DNA of 64,000 nt from assembly GCA_958295725.1 (NCBI GenBank), contig OY282368.1, positions 682,001-746,000 on the forward strand. The letters are read 5' to 3'. This document shows positions 39,739 through 48,788 of the stretch, one piece after another. The number at the start of each line of letters is the position of its first letter. Positions within the stretch are counted from its first letter, which is position 1. Below the pieces are notes generated by a model that did no database searches, was not told the origin of the DNA, and saw only the letters and a program-made list of their open reading frames with translations. The position numbers and the translations under genes were made by a program. Source of the stretch: an uncultured Alphaproteobacteria bacterium (GTDB lineage: Bacteria; Pseudomonadota; Alphaproteobacteria; UBA2966).

Positions 39739-41505
39739 ATGTCCATCGACGGACTGAACGATTGCGGCGCCCAGGAGGGCCCGGGGACACTGCGGCCGGC
39801 CGTCGCGGGCACCCGCCACATGGCGGTCGCCGGCCACTATCTCGCGGCCCACGCGGCCTTCGAGGCGCTCGAGGCCGGCGGTAACGCGATCGACGCCGGA
39901 TGCGCCGGCGGGATCGCCCTCGGGGTGTTACAGAGCGAGCTGGTCAACGTCGCCGGGGTGGCGCCGATCATCGTGTATCTGGCGGAAACGCGCGAGGTCG
40001 TCACCATCAGCGGCCTCGGAACTTGGCCCGCGGCCACGGATCCGGAGCTGTTCCGGCGCGAGCACGATTCCCACATTCCCGAGGGCATCCTGCGGACCGT
40101 CGTGCCGGCCGCGCCCGACGCCTGGATCACGGCGCTCGAGCGCTACGGCACGATGAGCTTCGCGGAGGTCGCGGCCGCCGCCATCCGGTTCGCCTCGGAA
40201 GGGTTCGTCATGTACCCGCTGATGTCGGACCTGATCCGCGCCAACGAGGCGAACTACCGGCGCTGGCCCTCCAACGCCGAGATCTACCTGCCCGGCGGCA
40301 AGCCGCCCGTCGCGGGCGACCTGTTCGTCCAGAGCGACCTCGGGCGCACGCTGCGGTACATGGCCGACGAGGAGACCGCGGCCGCCGGCCGGGGGCGCGA
40401 GGCGGGGCTTCGGGCCGCGCGCGACGCCTTCTATCGCGGCGATATCGCGGCCGCCATCGTGAAGTTCCACGAGGAGAACGGCGGCTGGATGCGGGCACGC
40501 GATCTCGCCGACTTCCGCGTCGGTATCGAGCCTCCCGTCTCGGTGGACTACGACGGCACGCGGGTCTACGCCTGCGGTCCCTGGTGCCAGGGTCCCGCGC
40601 TCCTCCAGGCGCTGCGGCTGCTCGACGGCTTCGACCTCGGCGCCATGGGCCACAACTCGCCGGCCTACGTCCACACGCTGATCGAGGCGCTCAAGCTCGC
40701 CTTCGCCGACCGTCACCACCACTACGGGGACCCTCGTTTCGTGACCGTGCCCATGCGGGAACTGCTGTCGGACGGCTACACCCGCCGCCGCCGCGATCTG
40801 ATCCGGTCCGGGGAGGCCTGGCTCGATATGCCCCCGGGAGGCGACCCGGTGGCCATGGCGGCCGTGGGACCGACCCACGCCGGCGGCTCCGCGCGAGCGG
40901 ACGCCGCGGGGGCGCCGGCTCTCGACACGTCCTACGTCTGCGTCACCGACCGCCACGGCAACGTGTTCTCGGCCACCCCCAGCGACACGGCCAACGACGC
41001 GCCGGTGGTGCCGGGCACCGGCCTCTGCCCCTCGTCGCGTGGGTCCCAGTCGTGGGCCGATCCGGACCATGCGTCGTCCGTCGCGCCGGGCAAGCGGCCG
41101 CGCCTGACGCCGAACCCGGCGATCGCCATCCGCGAGGGCGAGTTCGTCATGCCCTTCGGCACGCCGGGCGGGGACGTCCAGGTGCAGGCGATGCTGCAAT
41201 GCTTCCTCAACGTCGCGCGGTGGGGGATGAACCCGCAACAGGCCGTCGAGGCGCCGCGGTTCGCGACCTACAGCTTCCCCGATTCGTTCGAGCCCCACGG
41301 CAGTCAGCCCGCCAAGGTGATGCTGGAGAGCCGTATCGGCGAGACCGTCGCGCGCGCGCTGGACTCCTGCGGTCACGACGTGGACCGGTGGCCGGACTGG
41401 ACCTGGCGGGCGGGTTCCGTCTGCATGATCCGTAAGGATCTGGAGACGGGCATCCATACCGGCGGGGCGGACGCCCGCCGTCCGGCCTACGCCGTCGGGT
41501 GGTGA
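39739..41505 (+). CDS. Gamma-glutamyltransferase family protein
   Basis: 588-aa Ntn-hydrolase proenzyme. The cleavage nucleophile is Thr397 in LDTSYVCVTDRHGNVFSATPSD, splitting a large and a small subunit. Other family blocks: GGNAIDAGCAGGIALGV, GMNPQQAVEAPRFATYSFP, PRLTPNPAIAI. GGAGG stands eight bases before the ATG. No signal peptide, so cytoplasmic, unlike classical GGT; such forms may act on other gamma-glutamyl or acyl amides. Convergent overlap with the methyltransferase gene. Confidence 0.9.
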   Translation: MSIDGLNDCGAQEGPGTLRPAVAGTRHMAVAGHYLAAHAAFEALEAGGNAIDAGCAGGIALGVLQSELVNVAGVAPIIVYLAETREVVTISGLGTWPAATDPELFRREHDSHIPEGILRTVVPAAPDAWITALERYGTMSFAEVAAAAIRFASEGFVMYPLMSDLIRANEANYRRWPSNAEIYLPGGKPPVAGDLFVQSDLGRTLRYMADEETAAAGRGREAGLRAARDAFYRGDIAAAIVKFHEENGGWMRARDLADFRVGIEPPVSVDYDGTRVYACGPWCQGPALLQALRLLDGFDLGAMGHNSPAYVHTLIEALKLAFADRHHHYGDPRFVTVPMRELLSDGYTRRRRDLIRSGEAWLDMPPGGDPVAMAAVGPTHAGGSARADAAGAPALDTSYVCVTDRHGNVFSATPSDTANDAPVVPGTGLCPSSRGSQSWADPDHASSVAPGKRPRLTPNPAIAIREGEFVMPFGTPGGDVQVQAMLQCFLNVARWGMNPQQAVEAPRFATYSFPDSFEPHGSQPAKVMLESRIGETVARALDSCGHDVDRWPDWTWRAGSVCMIRKDLETGIHTGGADARRPAYAVGW

Positions 41506-42677
41506 TCCCGAGCGGGCGGGTGCCGGCGGGCGGGCGAATCAGGTTCCACGTTCGTCGGCGGACGAGGCGGCGGAAAGAGGGGTGTTCCGTCTCGATGGAT
41601 GGAAACGCCGCGTTCCTCGCGAGACTTCGGAATATCCGCTCCGGCTCTCTTGGGGCGGCGTGACTTGCCGCCATCGCTCGGCAGGGGCTCGCCAGGGTCG
41701 CCGTTCCACAGAATGCCCGGGTGGGGCAGCCGGTAGTAGTTGGACGGGTTCGCGGGATCGACGACGGGTCTGGCTGTCTCCTCCGGATCCCGGACGAAGC
41801 GGCCGAGGGCTGCCTCGCAGTAATCGCGAAGAAGCTCGACGCAGGTCCAGCGCCGTCCGGTGCGCTCGCAGACCTCGCCGGTGACGCAGCTTCCGGCGAA
41901 GGGGTCGATCACGAAGTCGCCGGGTTCGGTCAACATGCGGATGAAGTATTCCGGCAGCCCGGCCGGATAGCGGGCGGGATGCGGCTTGAAGCCCTTTTCC
42001 TCACAGTACCGCAGATAGAAGCTGTTGCTCTCGGTGTTGGGGATCGCGATGAGGTTGGGCGGGATCGCCGCGCCGTTGTCGATGCCGAACTTGTCGCTGA
42101 TATCATGGCCGGAAGGGCGCTTTTTGGCCCTGTAGCCCTTGGCCAGCAGCTCCCTCATGCTGGGGCTGTATGGCTGAAGGACCCGTCGGTTGCTCGCTTT
42201 CGGCCAAGGCGTCTTGGACAGCCACCAGACGGTATTGACGGCGTCCTTGACCCGCACCCGGCGCACCGTGACCCATTCGGCGGGCGTCGGGAGCTTGGAG
42301 GGATTCCACCAGTAGAAATCCTGGGCCAGGTGGAATCCGAATTCCTCGCACAGCATGATCGGGAGCTTGAAGTGATAGAGGTTGCGGGTGGGATAGCCCT
42401 TGTTCCAGGCGCCGCCGATGTCGATGACTAGGCTGCCGCCGTCCTTGAGGACGCGGTGGAATACGGCAGCGAACGGCTTGAACCAGTCGACGTATTCGTC
42501 CGCGTCCACGTTGCCGTAATCCTTCTTGCGGACCAGGCCGAAGGGCGGGCTCGTCATGATCAGGTCGACCGAATCTCTCGGACAGGTCGCGAGGACGTCG
42601 ATGCTGTCGCCGTGGACGATCCGTCCGAGAGGGGTTTGGTGAAAGACCTCGGCGCCTGTTCGTGTCTTCTTCGTCAC
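41487..42677 (-). CDS. PvuII-like DNA (cytosine-N4) methyltransferase
   Basis: 396-aa beta-class DNA methyltransferase. Catalytic TSPPF is at 42-46, followed by GLVRKKDYGNVDADEYVDWF, which strongly resembles M.PvuII; SAM-binding DPFAGSCVTG is at 258-267, after the catalytic motif as in the beta class. SPPF suggests N4-cytosine methylation. The last 50 residues are proline and arginine-rich and look like an extension. 3' end overlaps the GGT gene by 19 bases. A nuclease-like gene lies 1.2 kb away beyond an enoyl-CoA hydratase. Confidence 0.87.
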   Translation of the reverse strand: MTKKTRTGAEVFHQTPLGRIVHGDSIDVLATCPRDSVDLIMTSPPFGLVRKKDYGNVDADEYVDWFKPFAAVFHRVLKDGGSLVIDIGGAWNKGYPTRNLYHFKLPIMLCEEFGFHLAQDFYWWNPSKLPTPAEWVTVRRVRVKDAVNTVWWLSKTPWPKASNRRVLQPYSPSMRELLAKGYRAKKRPSGHDISDKFGIDNGAAIPPNLIAIPNTESNSFYLRYCEEKGFKPHPARYPAGLPEYFIRMLTEPGDFVIDPFAGSCVTGEVCERTGRRWTCVELLRDYCEAALGRFVRDPEETARPVVDPANPSNYYRLPHPGILWNGDPGEPLPSDGGKSRRPKRAGADIPKSREERGVSIHRDGTPLFPPPRPPTNVEPDSPARRHPPARDHHPTA

Positions 42678-42729
42678 CGTCGGCTCCTACAGTTCGAGTC
42701 TTTCGAGGCCTATGGGTCTCCCCTCCCGG

Positions 42730-42785
42730 CCTCTCCCTTGTTCAGGGGGGAGGAGTGTAAATGGCCTCCTTTGTCAGGAGGAGGG
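42730..42785. repeat. Paired CT/GA-rich hairpins
   Basis: First: CCTCTCCC TTGTTCA GGGGGGAGG (one mismatch). Second: CCTCCT TTGTC AGGAGG, a perfect 6-bp stem. The linker GGAGGAGTGTAAATGG is the inverse of the sequence at 19625-19638, so this belongs to the same dispersed family as 18393 and 19634. Just upstream of the methyltransferase start. Confidence 0.6.
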
Positions 42786-42918
42786 GTATGAACGGACCAT
42801 GTGAGGAAGGATGGCGTTGTTCCGGCCGGGCCGCGACATGCCCCTGAGTCCGGTTGCCGCCGCCTGGCGTCGGCGCTACCTTGAGCCTGGACGAGGCTCG
42901 TATTCACGGGAAACGGTC

Positions 42919-43725
42919 ATGAGTGCACAGGCCGAAAGCTCGCATTCCGCCGAACCGATCCTGCTCCGCGCGGACGGAGACGGTATCGCCCGACTGACGC
43001 TCAACCGGCCCGGGCAGTACAACTCGCTGTCCGAGGACATGCTGGACGCGCTTCAGGCCGAGCTCGACGCCATCGCCGGGGACAGGTCGGTCCGCGTCGT
43101 CGTGCTCGCGGCCGCGGGCGCGGCTTTCTGCGCCGGGCACGACCTGAAGGAGATGCGGGCGCGGCCCGAGCGAGACTACTACGAATACCTGTTCAGGAAG
43201 TGCAGCCGGATGATGTTGAGCATGACGCGGCTGCCGCAGCCCGTCATCGCCCGGGCGCACGGCGTCGCCACGGCGGCCGGCTGCCAGCTCGTGGCCAACG
43301 CGGACCTCGCCGTCGCCGCGTCGGACGCCCGCTTCGGCACGTCCGGGATCGACGTCGGCCTCTTCTGCATGACCCCCGGCGTCGCCGTGACCCGGAACGT
43401 GCGGCGCAAGAAGGCGTTCGAGATGCTGTTCACCGGCGACCTGCTGTCCGCCGCGGAGGCCCTGGAGGCCGGCCTCGTGAACCGGGTGGCGCCGCCCGGC
43501 GAGCTCGACGACGCCCTGGAGGGACTGTGCCGGTCCATCCTCGGCAAGTCGCGGGCGGCCGTCGAGGCCGGCAAGCGCCTGTTCTACGAACAGCTCGGCA
43601 TGGACCTCGAGTCGGCGTACATGCGCGCGAGCGAGGAGATGGCGCGGAACATGATGTTCCGCGACGCCGGCGAGGGCATCGACGCGTTCATCGCCAAGCG
43701 CGAGCCCGTCTGGACCCACGAGTAG
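42919..43725 (+). CDS. Enoyl-CoA hydratase/isomerase family protein
   Basis: 268-aa crotonase-fold protein resembling ECHDC3-like members: FCAGHDLKEM and GVATAAGCQLVANADLAVAA form the oxyanion hole region, IDVGLFCMTPGVA follows. One of the usual catalytic glutamates seems absent, so hydratase activity is not assured. Start at MSAQAESSHS. It separates the methyltransferase from the DUF3883 gene. Confidence 0.85.
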   Translation: MSAQAESSHSAEPILLRADGDGIARLTLNRPGQYNSLSEDMLDALQAELDAIAGDRSVRVVVLAAAGAAFCAGHDLKEMRARPERDYYEYLFRKCSRMMLSMTRLPQPVIARAHGVATAAGCQLVANADLAVAASDARFGTSGIDVGLFCMTPGVAVTRNVRRKKAFEMLFTGDLLSAAEALEAGLVNRVAPPGELDDALEGLCRSILGKSRAAVEAGKRLFYEQLGMDLESAYMRASEEMARNMMFRDAGEGIDAFIAKREPVWTHE

Positions 43726-43842
43726 GCGCCAGATCGTCCGCCCGGCGGGGAGGCGCGGCTCCGTTCGCGTTCTGGTTCGGGCGCACGTGAGATGCGGTGT
43801 TCCATACTCGCCCTGGCGACGCACCCGACGAGGGAGTCCGGC

Positions 43843-44844
43843 ATGTCCGATAAGCCGATAGATGGCCCCATCGACAAGCTGGTCGACGATCTCGACCAGG
43901 CGATCAAGAACATCTGGCGTTATCAGACCGAGTTGGACGGAGATTCCGAGTTCGCCCGCGAGCTCACCCGACGGATGACGTTCGTGCGCCATTGGTATGC
44001 CGTCGAATCGGACGAAGGATGGCTGTTTGCGCCGTCGAAATTCATCGGATATGAGGGAAACACTGCCAGGTTCTACGTGGAAAGAGCCAGAAGGGGCAGG
44101 GACGGTAGAGTGACGGAGAAAACACTCAAACGATTGCTCGAGACCGCGCGGCCAGACGTCGACGACGAACTTCGCTCCGACCTGCAGAGATTCTTCGAGG
44201 AACACGGTCATTCCAATCCGAACAAGAAAGCAAAAATCCACGTTCTGATCGACGACGAAAGGAGACTTTCACTGAGTGAAGAAGACATCGTGGAAGCTGC
44301 GATGGGCCAAGCGTCGGCAGTAGATCGGCTGCTCCGTCGTCCGCGACCGACGAAGTTCTCTCTCGAAGACTTTCGGGAGGCAAGACTCAAGGCGGAGGAA
44401 ATCGGTCGACTCGGCGAGGCCCTTGTTGATCTTTATCTTCGGCAGCGTCTCAAGAAGAAGAAAATCACGGATTATGTGTGGGCGTCGGACATCAACGCCA
44501 TTGAGCCATATGACTTCCGTGTTAAATGCGGTGGATCCTGGAAGAATCTGGAAGTCAAGACCACGACTGGAGATTTCACCCGTGAGTTTCATCTTTCGTA
44601 TGGAGAACTGTGCGAGATGGTGCGTGGCGACTTACCATACCGGATCGTGCGGGTTTACGAGGCATCGGGAGATGGCGCAAAGATGCGGATTTCACGCGAA
44701 CTCCGGGAATATGGATGCTCGATAATCGAAGTCTTCAAGGCGCTTCCGGACGGAGTTACTCCCAACGGCGTGACGATCGTGCCGGACGAAACGATGTTCG
44801 GTGACGAAACCAGCCTTGATCCCTTACCCGCCGACCGAGGATAG
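43843..44844 (+). CDS. DUF3883 domain protein, nuclease-like
   Basis: 333 aa. The C-terminal domain (about 188-300) is DUF3883-like: GRLGEALVDLYLRQRL, VWASDINAIEPYDF, then NLEVKTTTG. Asp224 with Glu237-Val-Lys239 fits a PD-(D/E)XK active site. The N-terminal half is charged and helical. GC is clearly lower than in the neighbours, indicating transfer. AGGGAG precedes the ATG at seven bases. May be the restriction partner of the PvuII-like methyltransferase, or a stand-alone defence nuclease. Confidence 0.78.
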   Translation: MSDKPIDGPIDKLVDDLDQAIKNIWRYQTELDGDSEFARELTRRMTFVRHWYAVESDEGWLFAPSKFIGYEGNTARFYVERARRGRDGRVTEKTLKRLLETARPDVDDELRSDLQRFFEEHGHSNPNKKAKIHVLIDDERRLSLSEEDIVEAAMGQASAVDRLLRRPRPTKFSLEDFREARLKAEEIGRLGEALVDLYLRQRLKKKKITDYVWASDINAIEPYDFRVKCGGSWKNLEVKTTTGDFTREFHLSYGELCEMVRGDLPYRIVRVYEASGDGAKMRISRELREYGCSIIEVFKALPDGVTPNGVTIVPDETMFGDETSLDPLPADRG

Positions 44845-45017
44845 AGGAGTAATCACGACCGCCGCACCTGACGTTCTCACGGAATACCCGCATCGCTTCG
44901 ACACGTCACGTATCCAGGTGCTGGATAAAGACCAATCGCTCCGTGAAAATGTTTGTGGGTTGCGTGGAAGCATATCCGGCATTGGCGAAACAGTTGGCTC
45001 TACCCGACGACATTGCC

Positions 45018-45977
45018 ATGCTCACTCCCCCTTTGCGTGGCGCGCGGCGGCCACTCCGTGCTATCTCCCCGGCCGTGAACGCCGACGCCATACGCTCCAG
45101 TCGTCTGCTCCCGAGCTTCCTGCTGACGAGCTGTATGCTCTTCTGGGGCGCCAACGCCGTGGTCAGCCGCGCGGGCAGCTTCCACGTCCCCACCACCGGT
45201 CTCGCCTTCTGGGCCTGGGTCACGGCGTTCGCGCTGTTGACGCCCTGGGCCATCCGGCGCGTCGTCCGCCAACGGCGCGTCATCCTGCGGTGCTGGAAGA
45301 TCATCGCCGTGCTGGGCGTCCTGGGGATCGGGCTGTTTCCGCAGTTCCTCTATGGCGCGCTCGGGCTGACCGGGTCGATCAACGTCTCCCTCATCAACAC
45401 CGCCACGCCCGCCTGGATCGTGGTGCTCTCCTGGCTCTGCTTTCGGGATCCGGTGTCCTGGCGGACGCTGCTGGGCATGGCCTCCGGCTTCCTCGGCGTG
45501 CTCGTCGTCGTCACCCAGGGGCGCCTCTCCACGCTGTTGCGGATCGAGTTCGTCCTCGGCGATGTGGTCATGCTGATCGGCATCGTCGTCTGGGCCGTCT
45601 ATTCGATCCTGCTGCGCTATCGGCCGCCGGAGATCGACGCCCTCGCCCTGCTCTGGGCCATGATCCCGCCGGCGCTCCTGGTGAGCGGGGCGATCTACTT
45701 CTCGGGCGTCTTCCATCCCTGGCGTTTCGATCCGGTCCCCGGGAACCTCGTCTTCCTCGCCTATTGCGGCGTATTTCCCACGGTGCTCGCCTATGCGTGC
45801 TTCAATGCCGGCGCCAAGGCGCTGGGGGCCCGGGGGGCGGGGCAGTTCCTGTTCCTGCCGCCGCTGTTCACGGCGATCCTCGCCGTGATTTTCCTCGACG
45901 AGACCTTCGAGCCGTTCCACCTCGCCAGCCTGTTGCTGATCTTCGCCGGGCTTTATCTCGCCAACGCCGATCCGTAG
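45018..45977 (+). CDS. EamA/DMT family transporter
   Basis: 319 aa with about ten hydrophobic segments in two EamA repeats (LLTSCMLFWGANAVVSRAG; VWAVYSILLRYRPPEIDA). Inner-membrane metabolite exporter. ATG at 45018 used; GTG at 45075 would also keep the first membrane segment and neither has a clear ribosome site. Upstream 44845-45017 shows nothing recognised. Confidence 0.85.
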   Translation: MLTPPLRGARRPLRAISPAVNADAIRSSRLLPSFLLTSCMLFWGANAVVSRAGSFHVPTTGLAFWAWVTAFALLTPWAIRRVVRQRRVILRCWKIIAVLGVLGIGLFPQFLYGALGLTGSINVSLINTATPAWIVVLSWLCFRDPVSWRTLLGMASGFLGVLVVVTQGRLSTLLRIEFVLGDVVMLIGIVVWAVYSILLRYRPPEIDALALLWAMIPPALLVSGAIYFSGVFHPWRFDPVPGNLVFLAYCGVFPTVLAYACFNAGAKALGARGAGQFLFLPPLFTAILAVIFLDETFEPFHLASLLLIFAGLYLANADP

Positions 45978-46038
45978 GGAGGGCGCGCGGTCCCGGGAAG
46001 CGCCCGCGTTCCGCGCGAACGCCGGCGGAGACTCCGGA

Positions 46039-47034
46039 TCAGCCCCACAGTTCCGGCGGCGGCGGGTGCATGGCGCCGCCGACGTAGCGGAGTCCTGGGT
46101 CCCGGTCCCTGGCCAGGAGGAGCGGGCCGTCCAGGTCCACGAACCGGGCGGCGTGGGCGAGGAGGGCCGCCGGCGCCATGCCGAGCGACGTTCCGACCAT
46201 GCACCCCAGCATGACGCCGACGCCCGCGGACTGGGCGGCGTCCGCCAGCCGGAGCGCCTCGGTGAGGCCGCCGGTCTTGTCCAGCTTGATGTTGACGAAG
46301 TCGTAGAGTCGCGCGACGTCGCCCAGCGTCGACGCGTCGTGCGCCGATTCGTCCGCGCACACGGGCACCGCGCGGTCTCGGCTCTCGAGGACGCCGTCGG
46401 CTCCGGCGGGCAGCGGCTGCTCGATTAGCTCGACGCCGAGGGCGGCGAGCTCGCCGGCGTACTCGGCGAACGTCGGCGGCGTCCACGCCTCGTTGGCGTC
46501 GACGATGAGGGCCGCGTCCGGCGCGGCCTGCCGGACCGCGCGCGTGCGGAGGACGTCCTTGCCGTCGTCGCCGCCCAGCTTCAGCTTCAACAGGGGACGG
46601 CGCCGGTTCTTCCTGGCGGCCGCCGCCATCGCCTCGGGCTCGTCGAGACCGATGGTGAGCGCCGTGACCGCGGGTTGCGGTTCGGCCAGTCCCGCCAGCC
46701 GCCACGCCGGGATCCCGGAGAGCTTGGCATCGAGGTCCCACAGCGCGCAGTCCAGCGCGTTCCGCGCCGCGCCGGGCCCGAGGCGCCGTTGCAGGGCCGG
46801 GCGTCCCAAGGCGCCGTCCTCGATCTCGGCACGGAGCGATTCGATCCGCGCGACCGCGCCCTTGCGCGTCTCGCCGTAACGCCGGTAGGGCACGCACTCC
46901 CCGCGTCCGCGCCGCCCGTCCTGATGGATCTCCACGACGACGACCTCGGCCGTCGTCTTGCTGTCCCGCGAGATCGTGAATGTTCCCGCAATGGGCCAGT
47001 CCTCTTGCCGGACGACGAGGCGCCGGCGGCTCAC
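46039..47034 (-). CDS. dgcA: Dipeptide epimerase / N-acetyl-D-glutamate racemase (DgcA-like)
   Basis: 331-aa enolase-superfamily enzyme. Lysine pair in PLLKLKLGG, metal ligands in LIVDANEAW, IEQPLP and VCADESAHD, second lysine in FVNIKLDKTGG. Start is the GTG overlapping the upstream stop as GTGA. L-Ala-D/L-Glu epimerase is the classical function; beside dgcN, the D-glutamate route (racemising N-acetyl-D-glutamate) is likely. Confidence 0.83.
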   Translation of the reverse strand: MSRRRLVVRQEDWPIAGTFTISRDSKTTAEVVVVEIHQDGRRGRGECVPYRRYGETRKGAVARIESLRAEIEDGALGRPALQRRLGPGAARNALDCALWDLDAKLSGIPAWRLAGLAEPQPAVTALTIGLDEPEAMAAAARKNRRRPLLKLKLGGDDGKDVLRTRAVRQAAPDAALIVDANEAWTPPTFAEYAGELAALGVELIEQPLPAGADGVLESRDRAVPVCADESAHDASTLGDVARLYDFVNIKLDKTGGLTEALRLADAAQSAGVGVMLGCMVGTSLGMAPAALLAHAARFVDLDGPLLLARDRDPGLRYVGGAMHPPPPELWG

Positions 47035-48038
47035 GAAACGGCGTCCACCAGACCGGCCACGCCGTCCCGGACCGGGTCGACGCAAGGCAGGCCGGTCTCG
47101 GTTTCGACCGCGCCCAGATAGTCTCGCGCCTCCCCCTCGTCGAGCGCCGAGGTGTTGACGGCGACGCCGACCATCCGGCAGTCGGGATTGGTCAGGTGCG
47201 CGGCCTCGACGTTGGCGCGGATGCACAGGTCGAGCGGCGGCAGGGGCGCGTCGGGAAGGCCCCGCATGTTCGCGCGGGTCGGCTCGTGGCACAGCACCAT
47301 GGCGTCGGGTTGGGAACCGTGGATCAACCCGAGCGTGACCCCCGCGTAGGAGGCGTGGAACAACGATCCTTGGCCTTCGATCAGATCCCAATGATCGGGA
47401 TCGTTGTCGGGGGTCAGCCATTCGACCGAGCCCGAGATGAAGTCCGCGACCACGGCGTCCACCGAGACGCCGCCGCCGGCGATGAAGATGCCGGTCTGGC
47501 CGGTGGCGCGGAAGTCTGCCTTCATGCCGCGCGCCCGCATCTCCTTCTCCATGGCGAGGCAGGTGTACATCTTGCCGGTCGAGCAGTCGGTGCCCACCGT
47601 AAGCAGGCGCTTGCCCGTCCGCCTCGTCCCCTTGCCGGTGGCGAAGTCCCGCGTCGGGTGTCGCACGTCGAACAGCCGGCGGCCCAGGCGTTCGGCCGTC
47701 TCGCGCACGGCGTGGACGTCCGCGATCCGCATGTGCAGGCCGCTGGCCACGTCCATACCGGCTTCCAGCGCCTCGACGATCGTGTCCGTCCACGATTCGG
47801 GAAGGACGCCGCCCGCGTTGACGACGCCGACGATCAGCGACCTGGCGCCCTTCGCCGTCGCCTCGGAGACCGTCATGTCCGGGAGCCCGGTGTCGGCGTT
47901 GCAGCCGGGCAGGCGGAGCTGGCCCACGCACCATTCGCGCCGCCAGAAGGCGACGCCATCTGCCGTCTTGGCGGCGAGCTGGTCGTGGGCGTCGCCCAGG
48001 AACACGAGATAGGGATGCTCGATATGCATGTCGTTCAT
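47031..48038 (-). CDS. dgcN: DUF1611 protein, DgcN-like D-glutamate N-acetyltransferase
   Basis: 335-aa DUF1611 protein with a P-loop-like stretch VGTDCSTGKM at about residue 147 and GQTGIFIAGGG. Marine proteobacterial DgcN of this family acetylates D-glutamate, and DgcA then racemises the product to the L-form. Tight GTGA overlap with the epimerase gene supports that pairing. ATG at 48038 has GGAG at eight bases. Confidence 0.8.
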   Translation of the reverse strand: MNDMHIEHPYLVFLGDAHDQLAAKTADGVAFWRREWCVGQLRLPGCNADTGLPDMTVSEATAKGARSLIVGVVNAGGVLPESWTDTIVEALEAGMDVASGLHMRIADVHAVRETAERLGRRLFDVRHPTRDFATGKGTRRTGKRLLTVGTDCSTGKMYTCLAMEKEMRARGMKADFRATGQTGIFIAGGGVSVDAVVADFISGSVEWLTPDNDPDHWDLIEGQGSLFHASYAGVTLGLIHGSQPDAMVLCHEPTRANMRGLPDAPLPPLDLCIRANVEAAHLTNPDCRMVGVAVNTSALDEGEARDYLGAVETETGLPCVDPVRDGVAGLVDAVS

Positions 48039-48064
48039 GCGTCCCACTCCATTCGCGTTGACAT

Positions 48065-48667
48065 TCACGTTCGACCCGGTCGGACGGGCTCCGCCGGGCC
48101 GTGCCCGGACCGGAACGCCTCGAGGCGTCGCTCGGCCTCGGCGACGGTGGCCCGATCGTCCCAGGCCCGGTGCTCGCCGCGCGCGTAGGCCACGGCGTTG
48201 AGGTTGTAGAGGATCGCGTTGTAACAGTTGGCGTCGCGGTTGTTCCGGGTTCTGACGACCTTGGCGGGGATGCCGGCGACGACGGAGTTCTCCGGGACGA
48301 TCGTTCCCTCGGTCACGAACGCGCCGCCCGCGACGATGGTGTTCGCCCCGATCACCGCGCCGTCCATGATGGTGGCGTTGATCCCGATCAGGCAGTTGTC
48401 CTCGATGACGCATCCGTGCACCGTGCAATGATGGGTCACCGAGCAGTTGTCGCCGATGATCGCGCTCGTCGCCGATCCGACGTGGATCATCGTGAAGTCC
48501 TGGACGTTCGTGTTGGCGCCGATCGCCACTTCGTCGTTCTCGGCGCGGATGACCGTGTTGGCCCATGTCGACGACCCCGGCCCGATCGTCACTTTCCCGT
48601 AGATCAGCGTCGTCGGGTGAATGAACGCGGGATCGTTCAGGACGACAAGCGGTCCGTACTCCTGCAT
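48065..48667 (-). CDS. Gamma-carbonic anhydrase-like hexapeptide-repeat protein
   Basis: 200 aa of left-handed beta-helix repeats (IGPGSSTWANTVIRAENDEV onward). His62 (IHVG), His79 and His84 (THHCTVHG) match the zinc ligands of gamma-class carbonic anhydrases and of PaaY/CaiE thioesterase-type relatives. AAGGA precedes the ATG. 26 bp before dgcN on the same strand, so probably in one operon. Confidence 0.85.
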   Translation of the reverse strand: MQEYGPLVVLNDPAFIHPTTLIYGKVTIGPGSSTWANTVIRAENDEVAIGANTNVQDFTMIHVGSATSAIIGDNCSVTHHCTVHGCVIEDNCLIGINATIMDGAVIGANTIVAGGAFVTEGTIVPENSVVAGIPAKVVRTRNNRDANCYNAILYNLNAVAYARGEHRAWDDRATVAEAERRLEAFRSGHGPAEPVRPGRT

Positions 48668-48788
48668 TCGCTCCGTCCTTCCAACCGGCGGCGGGGCGAC
48701 ACTATATCGCGATCGTGTCCGGGGGCGCGCCATTTCGACGAGTCGCGGCGCGGCGCCCGTCTCCGACCGGTCGGAAAGTTGGGGCGGC

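Noticed and set aside
44845-45017. N-terminal extension of the EamA transporter or a small gene
   Set aside because: The open frame continues upstream of 45018 but lacks a ribosome site and the extra residues do not look like transporter sequence.
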